From NCBI RefSeq assembly GCF_002102395.1, contig NZ_LQPZ01000008.1, positions 248,001-312,000 of the forward strand: a DNA stretch of 64,000 nt, in the 5' to 3' direction. The notes below the pieces were generated by a model, which saw only the letters and a program-made list of their open reading frames with translations, had not been told where the DNA came from and searched no databases. Shown here one piece after another: positions 6,992-16,560 of this stretch. The DNA comes from Mycolicibacillus trivialis. Lineage in GTDB: Bacteria; Actinomycetota; Actinomycetes; Mycobacteriales; Mycobacteriaceae. The position numbers and the translations under genes are program-made. Positions within the stretch are counted from its first letter, which is position 1, and the number at the start of each line of letters is the position of its first letter.

Positions 6992-7598
6992 GCCGGGTTC
7001 GCGTCGCACGCTGGTGACCGCCCAGGTCCTGCTGGTCGCCGCCGCCGCCGCGCTGTGGATCGCGTCGCGGCTGCCGTGGGTGAGCATCCGGTCGTTCGAC
7101 GAACTGAGCCCGCCCACGACGACGACCCTCTCCGGCGCGGAGTGGTCGACGGTGTTGTTGCCTGCCGCGTTGGTGTTGCTGGCCGCGGTGGTTGCCGCCC
7201 TCGCGGTGCGCGGGTGGCCGCTACGGGTGCTGGCGCTGCTGGTCGCGGCGCTGAGTCTGGCGATGGGGTATCTCGCGATCGGGCAGTGGGCGGCCAGCGA
7301 CGTCGCGGCGCGCGCCGCACACCTGGCCCAGATCCCGGTCCAGTCGCTGACCGCGGGCACCGAACGGCACCTGCTCGGCGCCGGGATCACGATGGCAGCC
7401 GCGGCATGTGCGCTGGTCGCCGCGGTGTTGCTGCTGCGGGCGGCGACCGGTCGCGAAGGCGCCGCGAAGTACAGCACCCCGGCCGTTCGCCGGGAGAGCG
7501 CCCGGGACGACGACACCGAATCGGGACCGATGTCGGAGCGGCTGATCTGGGACGCGCTGGACGAGGGTCGCGACCCGACGGACACCGAGGGGCGGTGA
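6984..7598 (+). CDS. Trp-operon associated membrane protein (TIGR02234)
   Basis: A 204-residue integral membrane protein with four hydrophobic segments at roughly residues 9-28, 50-72, 77-98 and 128-150. A polar, charged cytoplasmic tail ends in [15 protein letters not shown]. Position and layout match the TIGR02234 family found between trpE and trpC in actinobacteria (Rv1610 in M. tuberculosis). The ATG lies inside the 3' end of trpE, implying coupled translation. A link to tryptophan metabolism or transport rests only on gene order. Confidence 0.85.
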   Translation: MAEPGSRRTLVTAQVLLVAAAAALWIASRLPWVSIRSFDELSPPTTTTLSGAEWSTVLLPAALVLLAAVVAALAVRGWPLRVLALLVAALSLAMGYLAIGQWAASDVAARAAHLAQIPVQSLTAGTERHLLGAGITMAAAACALVAAVLLLRAATGREGAAKYSTPAVRRESARDDDTESGPMSERLIWDALDEGRDPTDTEGR

Positions 7599-7663
7599 GC
7601 GACGATGCGGCGCCGACGGCTACCCTTCGAGGTGCATCAACGCGTGGGAAGGAACCGAGAGCC

Positions 7664-8482
7664 ATGAGTTCGGCGACAGTGCTCGACTCCATCATCGAGG
7701 GAGTCCGCGCCGACGTTGCCGCTCGCGAGGCGCGGATCAGCCTCGCTGAGATCAAGGCCACCGCCGAATCGGTTCCCGCTCCGCTCGACGTGATGGCCGC
7801 GCTGCGCGAACCCGGCATCGGGGTGATCGCGGAGGTGAAGCGCTCCAGCCCGTCGAAGGGTCAACTCTCCGACATCCCGGATCCGGCCGAACTGGCACGT
7901 GCCTACGAGGCCGGCGGCGCCCGGGTGGTCAGCGTCCTCACCGAGGAACGCCGGTTCGGCGGCTCCCTCGACGACCTGGACGCGGTCCGCGCCGCGGTGT
8001 CCATCCCGGTGCTTCGCAAAGACTTCATCGTCCGCCCGTACCAGATCCACGAGGCGCGCGCCCACGGCGCGGACATGCTGCTGCTCATCGTCGCGGCCCT
8101 GGAGCAACCGGCGCTGGTGTCGCTGCTGGAACGCACCGAATCGCTGGGCATGACGGCGCTGGTCGAGGTGCACACCGAAGAGGAAGCCGACCGGGCGCTG
8201 CAAGCCGAGGCCAAGGTCATCGGTGTGAATGCCCGCAACCTGAAAACGCTTGAGGTGGACCGCGACTGCTTCGCGCGGATCGCTCCCGGTCTGCCCAGCA
8301 ACATCATTCGCGTTGCGGAGTCCGGAGTGCGCGGCCCCGCCGATCTACTGGCTTACGCCGGCGCCGGCGCCGACGCGGTCCTGGTCGGCGAAGGGCTGGT
8401 CACCAGCGGCGACCCGCGCGTGGCCGTCGCCGACCTGGTCACCGCCGGCACCCACCCGTCCTGCCCGAAGCCGACCCGCTAA
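7664..8482 (+). CDS. trpC: Indole-3-glycerol phosphate synthase (TrpC)
   Basis: A 272-residue TIM-barrel enzyme converting CdRP to indole-3-glycerol phosphate. Visible active-site segments are [11 protein letters not shown] (catalytic Lys about residue 59), [28 protein letters not shown] and AESGV. The ATG at 7664 follows GGGAAGGAA; the 65-nt gap after the membrane protein is the only sizeable gap in the trp operon. Length equals the mycobacterial norm. Confidence 0.95.
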   Translation: MSSATVLDSIIEGVRADVAAREARISLAEIKATAESVPAPLDVMAALREPGIGVIAEVKRSSPSKGQLSDIPDPAELARAYEAGGARVVSVLTEERRFGGSLDDLDAVRAAVSIPVLRKDFIVRPYQIHEARAHGADMLLLIVAALEQPALVSLLERTESLGMTALVEVHTEEEADRALQAEAKVIGVNARNLKTLEVDRDCFARIAPGLPSNIIRVAESGVRGPADLLAYAGAGADAVLVGEGLVTSGDPRVAVADLVTAGTHPSCPKPTR

Positions 8483-8490
8483 CCCGTTTG

Positions 8491-9759
8491 ATGGCCGGTT
8501 TGTCGGGTCCGGACCTGCCCCGCCCCAGCGCAGCGGTCGCCGAACCCACGGCGCACGAACCCGATTCGCGCGGGCACTTCGGTGTCTACGGTGGCAGGTT
8601 CGTCGCCGAGGCCCTGATGGCCGTCATCGAAGAGGTCACCGCCGCCTACGACAAGGTCCGCGCCGACCAGGAGTTCCTCGACACCCTCGACCGGTTGCAG
8701 ACCCACTACACTGGCCGGCCCTCGCCGCTGTACGAGGCGACCCGCCTCAGTGAGCACGCCGGGGGAGCGCGACTGTTCCTCAAGCGCGAGGACCTCAACC
8801 ACACCGGCTCGCACAAGATCAACAACGTGCTGGGCCAGGCACTGCTGGCCAAACACATGGGTAAATCCCGGGTGATCGCCGAAACCGGCGCCGGTCAACA
8901 CGGCGTCGCCACGGCCACCGCCTGCGCGCTGCTGGGACTGGACTGCGTCGTCTACATGGGCGCGGTGGACACCGCCCGCCAGGCGCTGAACGTGGCGCGG
9001 ATGGAGTTGCTCGGCGCACGGGTGGTCTCGGTCGAAGCCGGGTCGCGCACCCTCAAGGACGCCATCAACGAGGCGTTCCGCGACTGGGTGACCAACGCCG
9101 ACACCACCTACTACTGCTTCGGGACGGCCGCGGGCCCGCACCCGTTCCCGGCCATGGTGCGCGACTTCCAGCGCATCATCGGCATGGAGACCCGAGCTCA
9201 GATCCAGGCCCAGGCCGGGCGGTTGCCCGACGCGGTGACCGCCTGCATCGGGGGCGGCTCCAACGCCATCGGCATCTTCCACGCCTTCATCGATGACCCG
9301 GCTGTTCGCCTGGTCGGCTTTGAGGCCGCGGGCGACGGCGTCGACACCGGCAGGCACGCCGCGACCTTCACCGGCGGATCGCCGGGCGCCTTCCACGGAT
9401 CGTTCTCCTATCTGCTGCAGGACGACGACGGCCAGACCATCGAATCGCACTCGATCTCCGCGGGTCTGGACTACCCGGGCGTCGGCCCGGAACACGCCTG
9501 GCTGCGCGACACCGGGCGCGCGGAGTACCGGCCGATCACCGACCACGAGGCGATGGACGCCTTCGCGCTACTGTGCCGCAGCGAGGGCATCATCCCGGCG
9601 ATCGAGTCGGCGCACGCTGTCGCCGGGGCCCTCAAGCTGGGTACCGAACTGGGTTCCGGCGCGATCATCGTGGTGAACCTCTCCGGCCGCGGCGACAAGG
9701 ATGTTGAGACCGCCGCGAAATGGTTCGGCCTGCTCGACGAGAAGCGGGACCAGCAATGA
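8491..9759 (+). CDS. trpB: Tryptophan synthase beta subunit (TrpB)
   Basis: The PLP enzyme joining indole and serine, partner of TrpA in the alpha2-beta2 complex. The 422-residue product has the PLP lysine in [10 protein letters not shown] (K109), AETGAGQHG with the catalytic glutamate, and the phosphate-binding GGGSNAIG loop. NLSGRGDKD lies near the C-terminus. The start is ATG at 8491; a TTG three bases earlier is also possible, and no clear ribosome-binding site distinguishes them. It lies 8 nt after trpC, with ATGA overlap to trpA. Confidence 0.95.
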   Translation: MAGLSGPDLPRPSAAVAEPTAHEPDSRGHFGVYGGRFVAEALMAVIEEVTAAYDKVRADQEFLDTLDRLQTHYTGRPSPLYEATRLSEHAGGARLFLKREDLNHTGSHKINNVLGQALLAKHMGKSRVIAETGAGQHGVATATACALLGLDCVVYMGAVDTARQALNVARMELLGARVVSVEAGSRTLKDAINEAFRDWVTNADTTYYCFGTAAGPHPFPAMVRDFQRIIGMETRAQIQAQAGRLPDAVTACIGGGSNAIGIFHAFIDDPAVRLVGFEAAGDGVDTGRHAATFTGGSPGAFHGSFSYLLQDDDGQTIESHSISAGLDYPGVGPEHAWLRDTGRAEYRPITDHEAMDAFALLCRSEGIIPAIESAHAVAGALKLGTELGSGAIIVVNLSGRGDKDVETAAKWFGLLDEKRDQQ

Positions 9760-10562
9760 CGGCGGGCCAGGAGAGCCGGCTGCACGGGCTGTTCCAGACC
9801 TGCCGCGCCGAAAACCGTTCGTCTCTCATCGGATATCTGCCTACCGGGTACCCCGACGTGCCGACCTCCATCGCGGCAATGACAACCCTGGTGGAAAACG
9901 GTTGCGACATCGTCGAAGTCGGGGTGCCCTACTCCGATCCGGGGATGGACGGGCCGACGATCGCGGCGGCAGCCGCGACGGCGCTTCAGGGCGGGGTGCG
10001 GGTCCGCGACACGTTGACGGCCGTCGAGGCGATCAGTGACGCCGGTGGTCGCGCCGTGGTCATGACGTACTGGAATCCCGTATTGCGCTACGGCGTCGAC
10101 GCCTTCGCGCGGGATCTCGCCGCCGCCGGGGCCGACGGTCTGATCACCCCGGATCTCATCGTCGACGAGGCCGATGAGTGGCTGGCCGCCTCCGACGCCC
10201 ACGGCCTCGACCGGATCTTCCTGGTGGCTCCGTCGTCGACCGCGCAGCGGTTGGCCGAAACCGTCAAAGCCACCCGCGGTTTCGTCTACGCCGCCTCCAC
10301 GATGGGGGTGACCGGCGCCCGCGACGCGGTGTCGGACGCCGCGCCGGAGTTGGTGCGACGTGTCCGGGCGGTCTCCGATATCCCGGTCGGCGTCGGCCTG
10401 GGTGTGCGGTCGCGGGAGCAGGCCGCCGAGATCGGCAGCTACGCCGACGGGGTGATCGTCGGGTCCGCGCTGGTCTCGGCCCTCAGCGATTCCCTGTCCG
10501 CGCTGGGGGATTTGACGACAGAGCTGGTTGCCGGTGTACGGCAGGAGACTGCCCGATCCTGA
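9756..10562 (+). CDS. trpA: Tryptophan synthase alpha subunit (TrpA)
   Basis: A 268-residue TIM-barrel lyase that cleaves indole-3-glycerol phosphate and channels indole to TrpB. The catalytic acids are visible as E54 (VEVG) and D65 (GMDGPTI), equivalent to E. coli Glu49 and Asp60. The C-terminal phosphate site ([15 protein letters not shown]) is intact. It starts at ATG overlapping the trpB stop. It is followed 13 nt later by lgt, so lgt is probably cotranscribed. Confidence 0.95.
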   Translation: MTAGQESRLHGLFQTCRAENRSSLIGYLPTGYPDVPTSIAAMTTLVENGCDIVEVGVPYSDPGMDGPTIAAAAATALQGGVRVRDTLTAVEAISDAGGRAVVMTYWNPVLRYGVDAFARDLAAAGADGLITPDLIVDEADEWLAASDAHGLDRIFLVAPSSTAQRLAETVKATRGFVYAASTMGVTGARDAVSDAAPELVRRVRAVSDIPVGVGLGVRSREQAAEIGSYADGVIVGSALVSALSDSLSALGDLTTELVAGVRQETARS

Positions 10563-10575
10563 GGACTCGCCAAAC

Positions 10576-12363
10576 ATGATGACCGAACTTCTGACCTATC
10601 TACCCAGCCCGCCGCGTGGTGTCTGGTATCTGGGGCCCATCCCGATCCGGGCTTACGCGCTGTGCATCGTGGCGGGCATCCTCGCCGCGCTGTGGCTCGG
10701 GGACCGTCGCTGGGTGGCACGGGGCGGTGACCGTGGGGTGGTTTACGACATCGCGCTGTGGGCCGTGCCGTTCGGATTGGTCGGCGGCCGCGTCTACCAC
10801 CTGATCACCGACTGGCAGAAGTACATGCCCGGCGGCGAGGTCGGACCCGCCGGAGCGTGGCGAATCTGGGACGGTGGTCTCGGAATCTGGGGCGCGGTTG
10901 CCCTCGGTGCCGTCGGCGCGTGGATCGGGTGCCGGCGCCGCGGCATCCCACTGCCCGCATTCGGCGACGCGATCGCCCCGGGGATCATCCTGGCCCAGGC
11001 GATCGGGCGGCTGGGCAACTACTTCAACCAGGAACTCTACGGTCGCGAGACCACGCAACCGTGGGGGCTGGAGATCTTCAACCGCGGACCCAATGGTTGC
11101 CTGGGTGCGCAGCCGTTCGACGGGGTGTCCACCGGCGAGGTCTGTGCCATCGTGCACCCCACCTTCCTCTACGAGTTGGTGTGGAACCTGCTGGTTTTCG
11201 CGCTGTTGCTCTACGTCGACCGTCGCTTCCGGATGGGTCACGGCCGGTTGTTCGCGTTGTACGTCGCCGGGTACTGCGTCGGCCGGTTCGCGATCGAGTT
11301 GATGCGTTCGGACCCCGCGTCGATGCCGATCGCCGACATCCGGGTGAACTCGTTCACCTCCGCGCTGGTGTTCATCGGCGCGGTGGTCTACATGATCCTC
11401 GCCCCGAAGGGGCGCGAGAATCCGGCGTTGCTGGGCACCGGCGAGCCCGAGGCGGGTGCACAGGGCACGGAACCGGTGGCGGAGCCGAGTGAGCCGGCCA
11501 CCGACGACGCCTGGTCCGAGCCGGCGGGCGATGAGGACGGCGCTCCGGAAACCGTCGCCGTGGCAGCGGAACTCGCCGACGTCGATGAGGCCGAGAGCGA
11601 GGCCGCTGCCGAGATCGAGCCGGCCGACACCGCGCCCGCGGCTGAAGACGAGGCTGCGGACGAGGACGGTGAAGACACCGACGCGGACGCAGCGGATGAA
11701 CCGGTGGCGGCCGAAACACACGCCGGCGACACCGAGGAGAGCGGACCCGGCGAGCCGGCCGCAGCCGAAAGCGAGGCCGACGACGGCGATGAGGCCAAGG
11801 CTGCCGACGAGGACGAACCCGCCGACTCGAACGCCCCCGTCGACGAGGCAGCGGCCGAAGCTGAGGTCACCGATGAGGACGGCGAAGACACCGACGACGC
11901 GGATGCCGCTGATGACCCGGCCGTGGCCGAAAGCGAGCCTGTAGAAGAAGTGGACGAATCGAGCGGGCCGGACGTTCCCGCCGACGAGCTCACTGACACC
12001 CCGGATGAACCAGACGTCGCCGACCCCGAACCCGGTGAAGCCGAGGAAGCCGAACCCACCGACGCGGAACCTGAGGGTAGCGACGCCGGAGACACCGCCG
12101 TCGACGAGGCAACGGTCGAAGTTGAGGCCACCGACGAGGAGCCCGAAGACACCGGCGCGGACGCCGCGGATGAACCGGCCGCAGCCGAAACCGAACCCGA
12201 CGATGCCGACGACGCCGAACCCACCGACGCGGAACCTGACGGGAGCGACACCGAAGACGCTCCCGACGCCGAGCCCACGGCCGAGGATGAGGCCGCCGAA
12301 TCGGCCCCGACCGGCAAGCCGGAGAAGCGGCGCCGATGGGGTCGGGGCGGCAAACGGTCCTGA
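10576..12363 (+). CDS. lgt: Prolipoprotein diacylglyceryl transferase with acidic tail (Lgt)
   Basis: It transfers diacylglycerol from phosphatidylglycerol to the lipobox cysteine of prolipoproteins in the membrane. The N-terminal ~285 residues form the multi-pass Lgt domain, with YHLITDW (catalytic-type His75), GIWG, the signature GRLGNYFNQELYG (144-156) and an FLYE segment. From about residue 290 to 595 there is a low-complexity Asp/Glu/Ala/Pro tail with imperfect repeats (EDGEDTDADAADEP-like units), closed by a basic patch (KPEKRRRWGRGGKRS). M. tuberculosis Lgt also has an extension, but a shorter one. ATG at 10579 is an alternative start. Confidence 0.93.
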   Translation: MMTELLTYLPSPPRGVWYLGPIPIRAYALCIVAGILAALWLGDRRWVARGGDRGVVYDIALWAVPFGLVGGRVYHLITDWQKYMPGGEVGPAGAWRIWDGGLGIWGAVALGAVGAWIGCRRRGIPLPAFGDAIAPGIILAQAIGRLGNYFNQELYGRETTQPWGLEIFNRGPNGCLGAQPFDGVSTGEVCAIVHPTFLYELVWNLLVFALLLYVDRRFRMGHGRLFALYVAGYCVGRFAIELMRSDPASMPIADIRVNSFTSALVFIGAVVYMILAPKGRENPALLGTGEPEAGAQGTEPVAEPSEPATDDAWSEPAGDEDGAPETVAVAAELADVDEAESEAAAEIEPADTAPAAEDEAADEDGEDTDADAADEPVAAETHAGDTEESGPGEPAAAESEADDGDEAKAADEDEPADSNAPVDEAAAEAEVTDEDGEDTDDADAADDPAVAESEPVEEVDESSGPDVPADELTDTPDEPDVADPEPGEAEEAEPTDAEPEGSDAGDTAVDEATVEVEATDEEPEDTGADAADEPAAAETEPDDADDAEPTDAEPDGSDTEDAPDAEPTAEDEAAESAPTGKPEKRRRWGRGGKRS

Positions 12364-12583
12364 CCTCACGCTTCGGCCCGCCCACAGCAGGCCGAGGGCT
12401 CGCCCTGAGCAGCCCAAGCTTACTTCGTAAACGTCTTGGAGCTGTACGGATCTCAAGCGCCTGACCGATTTTCGGGACCCCAAACCGGGCAGGGAGTGAC
12501 CCGCCGGGCAGCGGGCATCGCGCCCACCCCGTAATCCGCAACGCCCGGGCTGTTGCCGGTCAGCAAAGCCGGCACCCCGCGAC

Positions 12584-12589
12584 TATGCT
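12584..12589 (+). promoter_or_regulatory. -10 box of pykA (leaderless)
   Basis: TATGCT fits TANNNT and ends 6 nt before the GTG start at 12596, so the mRNA probably begins at the start codon. The 232-nt region between lgt and this site holds no gene I can support; it has only short GC inverted repeats. Confidence 0.5.
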
Positions 12590-12595
12590 GAGGCC

Positions 12596-14014
12596 GTGAC
12601 GCGACGCGGAAAGATTGTTTGCACGCTCGGTCCAGCCACCAACAGCGACGAGATGGTGACGGCACTGGTCGAGGCCGGGATGGACGTCGCACGGTTGAAC
12701 TTCAGCCACGGCGAACACGCCGACCACAAGGCGGCCTACCGCCGGGTGCGCAACGCCTCCGACGCCACCGGCCGAGCGGTCGGCGTCCTCGCCGACCTGC
12801 AGGGACCCAAGATCCGGCTGGGCCGGTTCGCCGACGGGCCGGTGCACTGGGCCGACGGCGAGTGCATCCGGATCACCGTCGGCGACTGCCCCGGCGACCA
12901 CGACCGGGTCTCGACCACCTACAAGCAACTGGCCGAGGACGCCGTCCCCGGTGACCGCCTCCTCGTCGACGACGGCAACGTGGCGCTGGTCGTGGACCGG
13001 ATCGACGGCGACGACGTGGTCTGCACGGTCACCGTCGGCGGCCCGGTCAGCGACAACAAGGGCATCTCGTTGCCCGGCGTGAACGTCTCCGCGCCCGCCC
13101 TGTCCGATAAGGACGTCGATGACCTCGAATTCGCCCTCAAACTCGGCGTCGACATGGTGGCGTTGTCGTTCGTCCGCTCACCCAACGACGTCGAGCTGGT
13201 CCATGAGGTGATGGACCGGGTCGGCCGGCGGGTACCGGTGATCGCCAAACTGGAGAAGCCGGAGGCGATCGCCAACCTGGAGGCCATCGTCCTGGCCTTC
13301 GACGCGGTGATGGTGGCCCGCGGCGACCTCGGCGTCGAGATGCCGCTCGAAGTGGTCCCGATGGTGCAGAAGCGGGCGATTCAGGTGGCCCGCGAGAACG
13401 CGCGGCCGGTGATCGTCGCGACTCAGATGCTGGAGTCGATGATCGAGAACGTCCGCCCGACCCGCGCCGAGGCCTCCGACGTCGCCAACGCGGTGATCGA
13501 CGGCACCGACGCGGTCATGCTCTCCGGTGAGACGGCCGTCGGGAAGCACCCGTTGGCCGCGGTGCGCACGATGAGCAGCATCCTCGCGGCCGTCGCCGAG
13601 GACTCCATCAGCGCCCCGCCGCTGAGCCACATCCCACGCACCAAACGCGGCGTCATCTCCTACGCCGCCCGCGACATCGGGGAACGACTGGGCGCCAAGG
13701 CATTGGTCGCCTTCACCCAGTCCGGCGACACCGTGCGCCGCCTCGCACGGCTGCACAGCAAGCTGCCGCTGCTGGCGTTCACCACACTGCCGCAGATCCG
13801 CAGCCAGCTGGCGATGACCTGGGGCACCGAGACATTCATCGTTCCCTTCCAGCAGTCCACCGATGACATGATCCGCGAGGTCGACAAGTCGATGCTGGAG
13901 CTGAGCCGATACAGCCGCGGCGATCTCATCGTCATCGTCGCCGGCGCGCCGCCCGGAACCGTGGGCTCGACCAACATGATTCACGTGCACCGAATCGGTG
14001 AGGACGATGTCTAG
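12596..14014 (+). CDS. pykA: Pyruvate kinase
   Basis: It converts phosphoenolpyruvate and ADP to pyruvate and ATP, the last step of glycolysis. The 472-residue protein shows TLGPAT and ARLNFSHG at the start and the B-domain at about 70-165. The catalytic IAKLEKPEAI and MVARGDLGVE metal site, VATQMLESM, RAEASDVANAV and GTDAVMLSGETA complete the core. The GTG start follows a -10 box by 6 nt and has no ribosome-binding site, as expected for a leaderless gene. Its TAG overlaps the GTG of tesB2. Confidence 0.95.
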   Translation: MTRRGKIVCTLGPATNSDEMVTALVEAGMDVARLNFSHGEHADHKAAYRRVRNASDATGRAVGVLADLQGPKIRLGRFADGPVHWADGECIRITVGDCPGDHDRVSTTYKQLAEDAVPGDRLLVDDGNVALVVDRIDGDDVVCTVTVGGPVSDNKGISLPGVNVSAPALSDKDVDDLEFALKLGVDMVALSFVRSPNDVELVHEVMDRVGRRVPVIAKLEKPEAIANLEAIVLAFDAVMVARGDLGVEMPLEVVPMVQKRAIQVARENARPVIVATQMLESMIENVRPTRAEASDVANAVIDGTDAVMLSGETAVGKHPLAAVRTMSSILAAVAEDSISAPPLSHIPRTKRGVISYAARDIGERLGAKALVAFTQSGDTVRRLARLHSKLPLLAFTTLPQIRSQLAMTWGTETFIVPFQQSTDDMIREVDKSMLELSRYSRGDLIVIVAGAPPGTVGSTNMIHVHRIGEDDV

Positions 14015-14883
14015 TGCGCAGCAAGGACTTCCAGGAGCTGCTGACCCTTCTTGACCTGCGACCGGCCGGTCAGGACACGTTCACCGGGACCCACCCGAGC
14101 AAGAACCCGCCCCGAACCTTCGGCGGCCAGCTGATGGCGCAGTCATTCGTCGCGGCCAGCCGCACGCTCGAACGGGATCTGCCGCCCAGCGCGTTGACCG
14201 TGCATTTCATCAACGGCGGCGACATCGACAAGGACATCGAGTACCGCGTCGTCCGGCTGCGCGACGAGCGCCGATTCGCCAACCGGCGCGTCGACGCCTT
14301 CCAGGACGGCACCCTGCTGGCCTCGACGATGGTCTGCTACCTGGCCGGCGGCGAGGGCCTGGAGCACGGCATCGCCCCGCCCGACGTGCCGGGCCCCGAT
14401 GCGCTGCCGACGATCACCGAGTTGCTGCAGGGCTACGAGAAGACGGTGCCGCTGTTCGTCGACGCGCTGCAGCCGATCGAGTGGCGCTACACCAACGACC
14501 CGTCCTGGGTGATGCGCGACAAGGGCGAACGGCTCACCTACAACCGGGTCTGGGTCAAAGCCGGCGGCACTCTTCCCGACGACCCGGTGCTGCACGCCGC
14601 CGCGATGGTGTATTCCTCGGACACCACGGTGCTGGACTCGATCATCACCACCCACGGCCTGTCCTGGGGCTTCGACCGGATCTTCGCCGCCAGCGCCAAC
14701 CACTCGATCTGGTTCCACCGGCCGGTCGACTTCGGCGACTGGCTGCTGTACTCCACCACCTCGCCGGTCGCCACCGACCTGCGCGGGCTGGGCACCGGGC
14801 ACTTCTTCGACCGCGCCGGCCAACTGGTGGCCACCGTGGTCCAGGAGGGCGTCGTGCGCTATTTCCCCAGTCGAACCCGGTAG
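14014..14883 (+). CDS. tesB2: Acyl-CoA thioesterase II (TesB family)
   Basis: A 289-residue double-hotdog thioesterase that hydrolyses acyl-CoA to free fatty acid and CoA. Typical segments are RTFGGQLMAQS in the first hotdog, and VLDSIITTHGLSW, HSIWFHRP, DWLLYSTTSP and GQLVATVVQEG in the second. The last contains the catalytic Asp, Ser/Thr and Gln positions. It starts at GTG inside the pykA stop (TAGTG), so the two are coupled as in M. tuberculosis (Rv1617-Rv1618). It converges with cydC, with 9 bp between stops. Confidence 0.92.
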   Translation: MRSKDFQELLTLLDLRPAGQDTFTGTHPSKNPPRTFGGQLMAQSFVAASRTLERDLPPSALTVHFINGGDIDKDIEYRVVRLRDERRFANRRVDAFQDGTLLASTMVCYLAGGEGLEHGIAPPDVPGPDALPTITELLQGYEKTVPLFVDALQPIEWRYTNDPSWVMRDKGERLTYNRVWVKAGGTLPDDPVLHAAAMVYSSDTTVLDSIITTHGLSWGFDRIFAASANHSIWFHRPVDFGDWLLYSTTSPVATDLRGLGTGHFFDRAGQLVATVVQEGVVRYFPSRTR

Positions 14884-14892
14884 CGGTCCCGA

Positions 14893-16560
14893 CTACCCGA
14901 CGCGGACGGGGTCGACCGGGCCGACGCTGAGCCGCTCGCACACCAGCGTGTCGGGCAGATGATGGGTGGCCACCACCACGGCCCGGTCGGCACCGAACAG
15001 CCCGCCGTCGGGGTCGAGCAACCCGTGCAGCATTCGGTCGGAGTCGGCGGCATCGAGATGTTCGGTGGGTTCGTCGAGTAGCACGATCCGCGCCGGGGAC
15101 AAGACGGCCCGCGCCAACAGCAGCCGTCGGCGCTGCCCCGCCGAAAGAGACTGGGCGCCACCGGTCAACACGGTCGCCAAGCCGTCAGGCAGCCCGGCGA
15201 GCCAACCGCTCAGCCCGACCCGATCGACGACGGCGACCAACCGGTCGTCGGTGCTGTCACCGCGGGCCACCAACAGGTTGTCACGCACGGTGGTGGCGAA
15301 GATGTGGGCGTCCTCGGCGAAAAACGCGACGGCAGCCCGTACCGCCGGTTCGGCGATCCGATCCAGCGGGGTTCCGTCCAGATCGACCCGGCCCGCCAGC
15401 GGGGGGATCAATCCGGCCAGGGTCATCAACAGGGTCGTCTTACCCGCGCCGCTGGGTCCGGTCACCGCCAACCGGGTTCCGGGTGCCAGTTCCACCCGCA
15501 CCCGGGTCGAGACGTCGCGCCGGTGGCCGGTACGGACATCCGTGGCCCGAAGCCGCCCGGTCTGTCCGCGGCCTGGCTCGGCCGACGGCACCGGCGGCGG
15601 TTCGGGTTCGGCGGGCGCCAATGCCAGCAGCCGTCGCGCGGCGATGCGGGACCGGGTCAGCTGGACGGCCGCATCCGGCAGCGCCGTGGTCGCCTCGAAC
15701 GCCGACAGCGGCAACAACATCAGCACCGCCAGGGTGGTGGGTGCGACCACCGGGGCGATCGCCATACCGGCGACCACCGCGCCCAGCACGCTGACCGCGG
15801 TGGCAGCGGTCGGTATGGCCTGCGCCCAGGCTGCGGGAACCGCGGCCGCATCGGCGGCGGCACCCCAATCGCGCTGCCGGCGTTGCGCCTCGGCGACGAC
15901 GTCCGGCAGCCGGCCGGCCAGGCGCAGCTCGGCTGCGTGCTCCAAGGCCGTCACCGCGGCCACGTCGCGGTCGCCGTGGTGGCGGCGGGCCACGTGTTCG
16001 GCGGCGACGGCACCGCGGGCCGCGAGAGCGGGGGCCGCGACACCGGCGACCAGCAGGCTGACCGCCAGTACGACCGCGGCGGGTATCGAGATGACCGCGA
16101 TGACGCCGGTCGCGGCCACCGCCAACACCGCGGCCACGCTGACCGGCAGGATCGCCCGCACCAGTACGTCAGCGACCTCGTCGACATCGGCGCCCAGCCC
16201 CGACACCAACTCGCCGCTGTGCAGCAGGGTGGCGGTGTCGGCCGGACCGTGCGCCAACCGGCGGTAGATCTGTTCGCGGGCGGTGCCCGCGGCCCGCAGC
16301 GCGGTGTCGTGGCCGGCCAGCCGCTCGCAGTAGTGCAACACGCCACGAGCGATCGCGAACGCGCGCACCGCGACGACCGCCACCGCCAGATCCAGGATCG
16401 GCGGCATCTGCCAGGCACGGGTGATCAGCCAGGCCGAGACGCCGGCCAACGCCAGGGCGCTGCCCAGCGACAGCACGCCCAGCACGCCCGCCAGCACCAG
16501 TCGGGGTAGACGGGGGCGCAAGAGTGCGAACGCGCCGCGCAGTGGATCAGGTGTGGGCAT
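14893..16560 (-). CDS. cydC: ABC transporter CydC, cytochrome bd assembly
   Basis: Half of the CydDC heterodimer, an ABC exporter needed to assemble cytochrome bd (thiol/heme transport in E. coli). The 555-residue protein has an N-terminal six-helix membrane domain (about 20-300). The ATPase domain carries Walker A GPSGAGKTT, signature LSAGQRRRL and Walker B IVLLDEPTEHLD. ATG at 16560 is chosen because GGAG lies 8 nt upstream; the longer TTG start at 16575 contains that site. The start overlaps the cydD end by 14 nt. Confidence 0.92.
   Translation of the reverse strand: MPTPDPLRGAFALLRPRLPRLVLAGVLGVLSLGSALALAGVSAWLITRAWQMPPILDLAVAVVAVRAFAIARGVLHYCERLAGHDTALRAAGTAREQIYRRLAHGPADTATLLHSGELVSGLGADVDEVADVLVRAILPVSVAAVLAVAATGVIAVISIPAAVVLAVSLLVAGVAAPALAARGAVAAEHVARRHHGDRDVAAVTALEHAAELRLAGRLPDVVAEAQRRQRDWGAAADAAAVPAAWAQAIPTAATAVSVLGAVVAGMAIAPVVAPTTLAVLMLLPLSAFEATTALPDAAVQLTRSRIAARRLLALAPAEPEPPPVPSAEPGRGQTGRLRATDVRTGHRRDVSTRVRVELAPGTRLAVTGPSGAGKTTLLMTLAGLIPPLAGRVDLDGTPLDRIAEPAVRAAVAFFAEDAHIFATTVRDNLLVARGDSTDDRLVAVVDRVGLSGWLAGLPDGLATVLTGGAQSLSAGQRRRLLLARAVLSPARIVLLDEPTEHLDAADSDRMLHGLLDPDGGLFGADRAVVVATHHLPDTLVCERLSVGPVDPVRVG

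Noticed and set aside
4940..7585. Very long open frame on the - strand running from bcpB across trpE and the trp membrane gene
   Set aside because: Only the bcpB part is protein-like. The rest is the antisense shadow of trpE, caused by high GC and lack of stop codons.
10600..12483. Long - strand frame opposite lgt with Gly/Val/Phe-rich repeats
   Set aside because: It mirrors the acidic repeat tail of lgt and has no domain or ribosome-binding site.
12554..12574. TGCCGG/CCGGCA inverted repeat before pykA considered as terminator or operator
   Set aside because: The arms are six GC-rich bases, common by chance at this composition, with no T-tract.
12364..12595. A missed gene between lgt and pykA
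   Set aside because: No frame with start, ribosome site and protein-like composition; no tRNA fold was found by eye.
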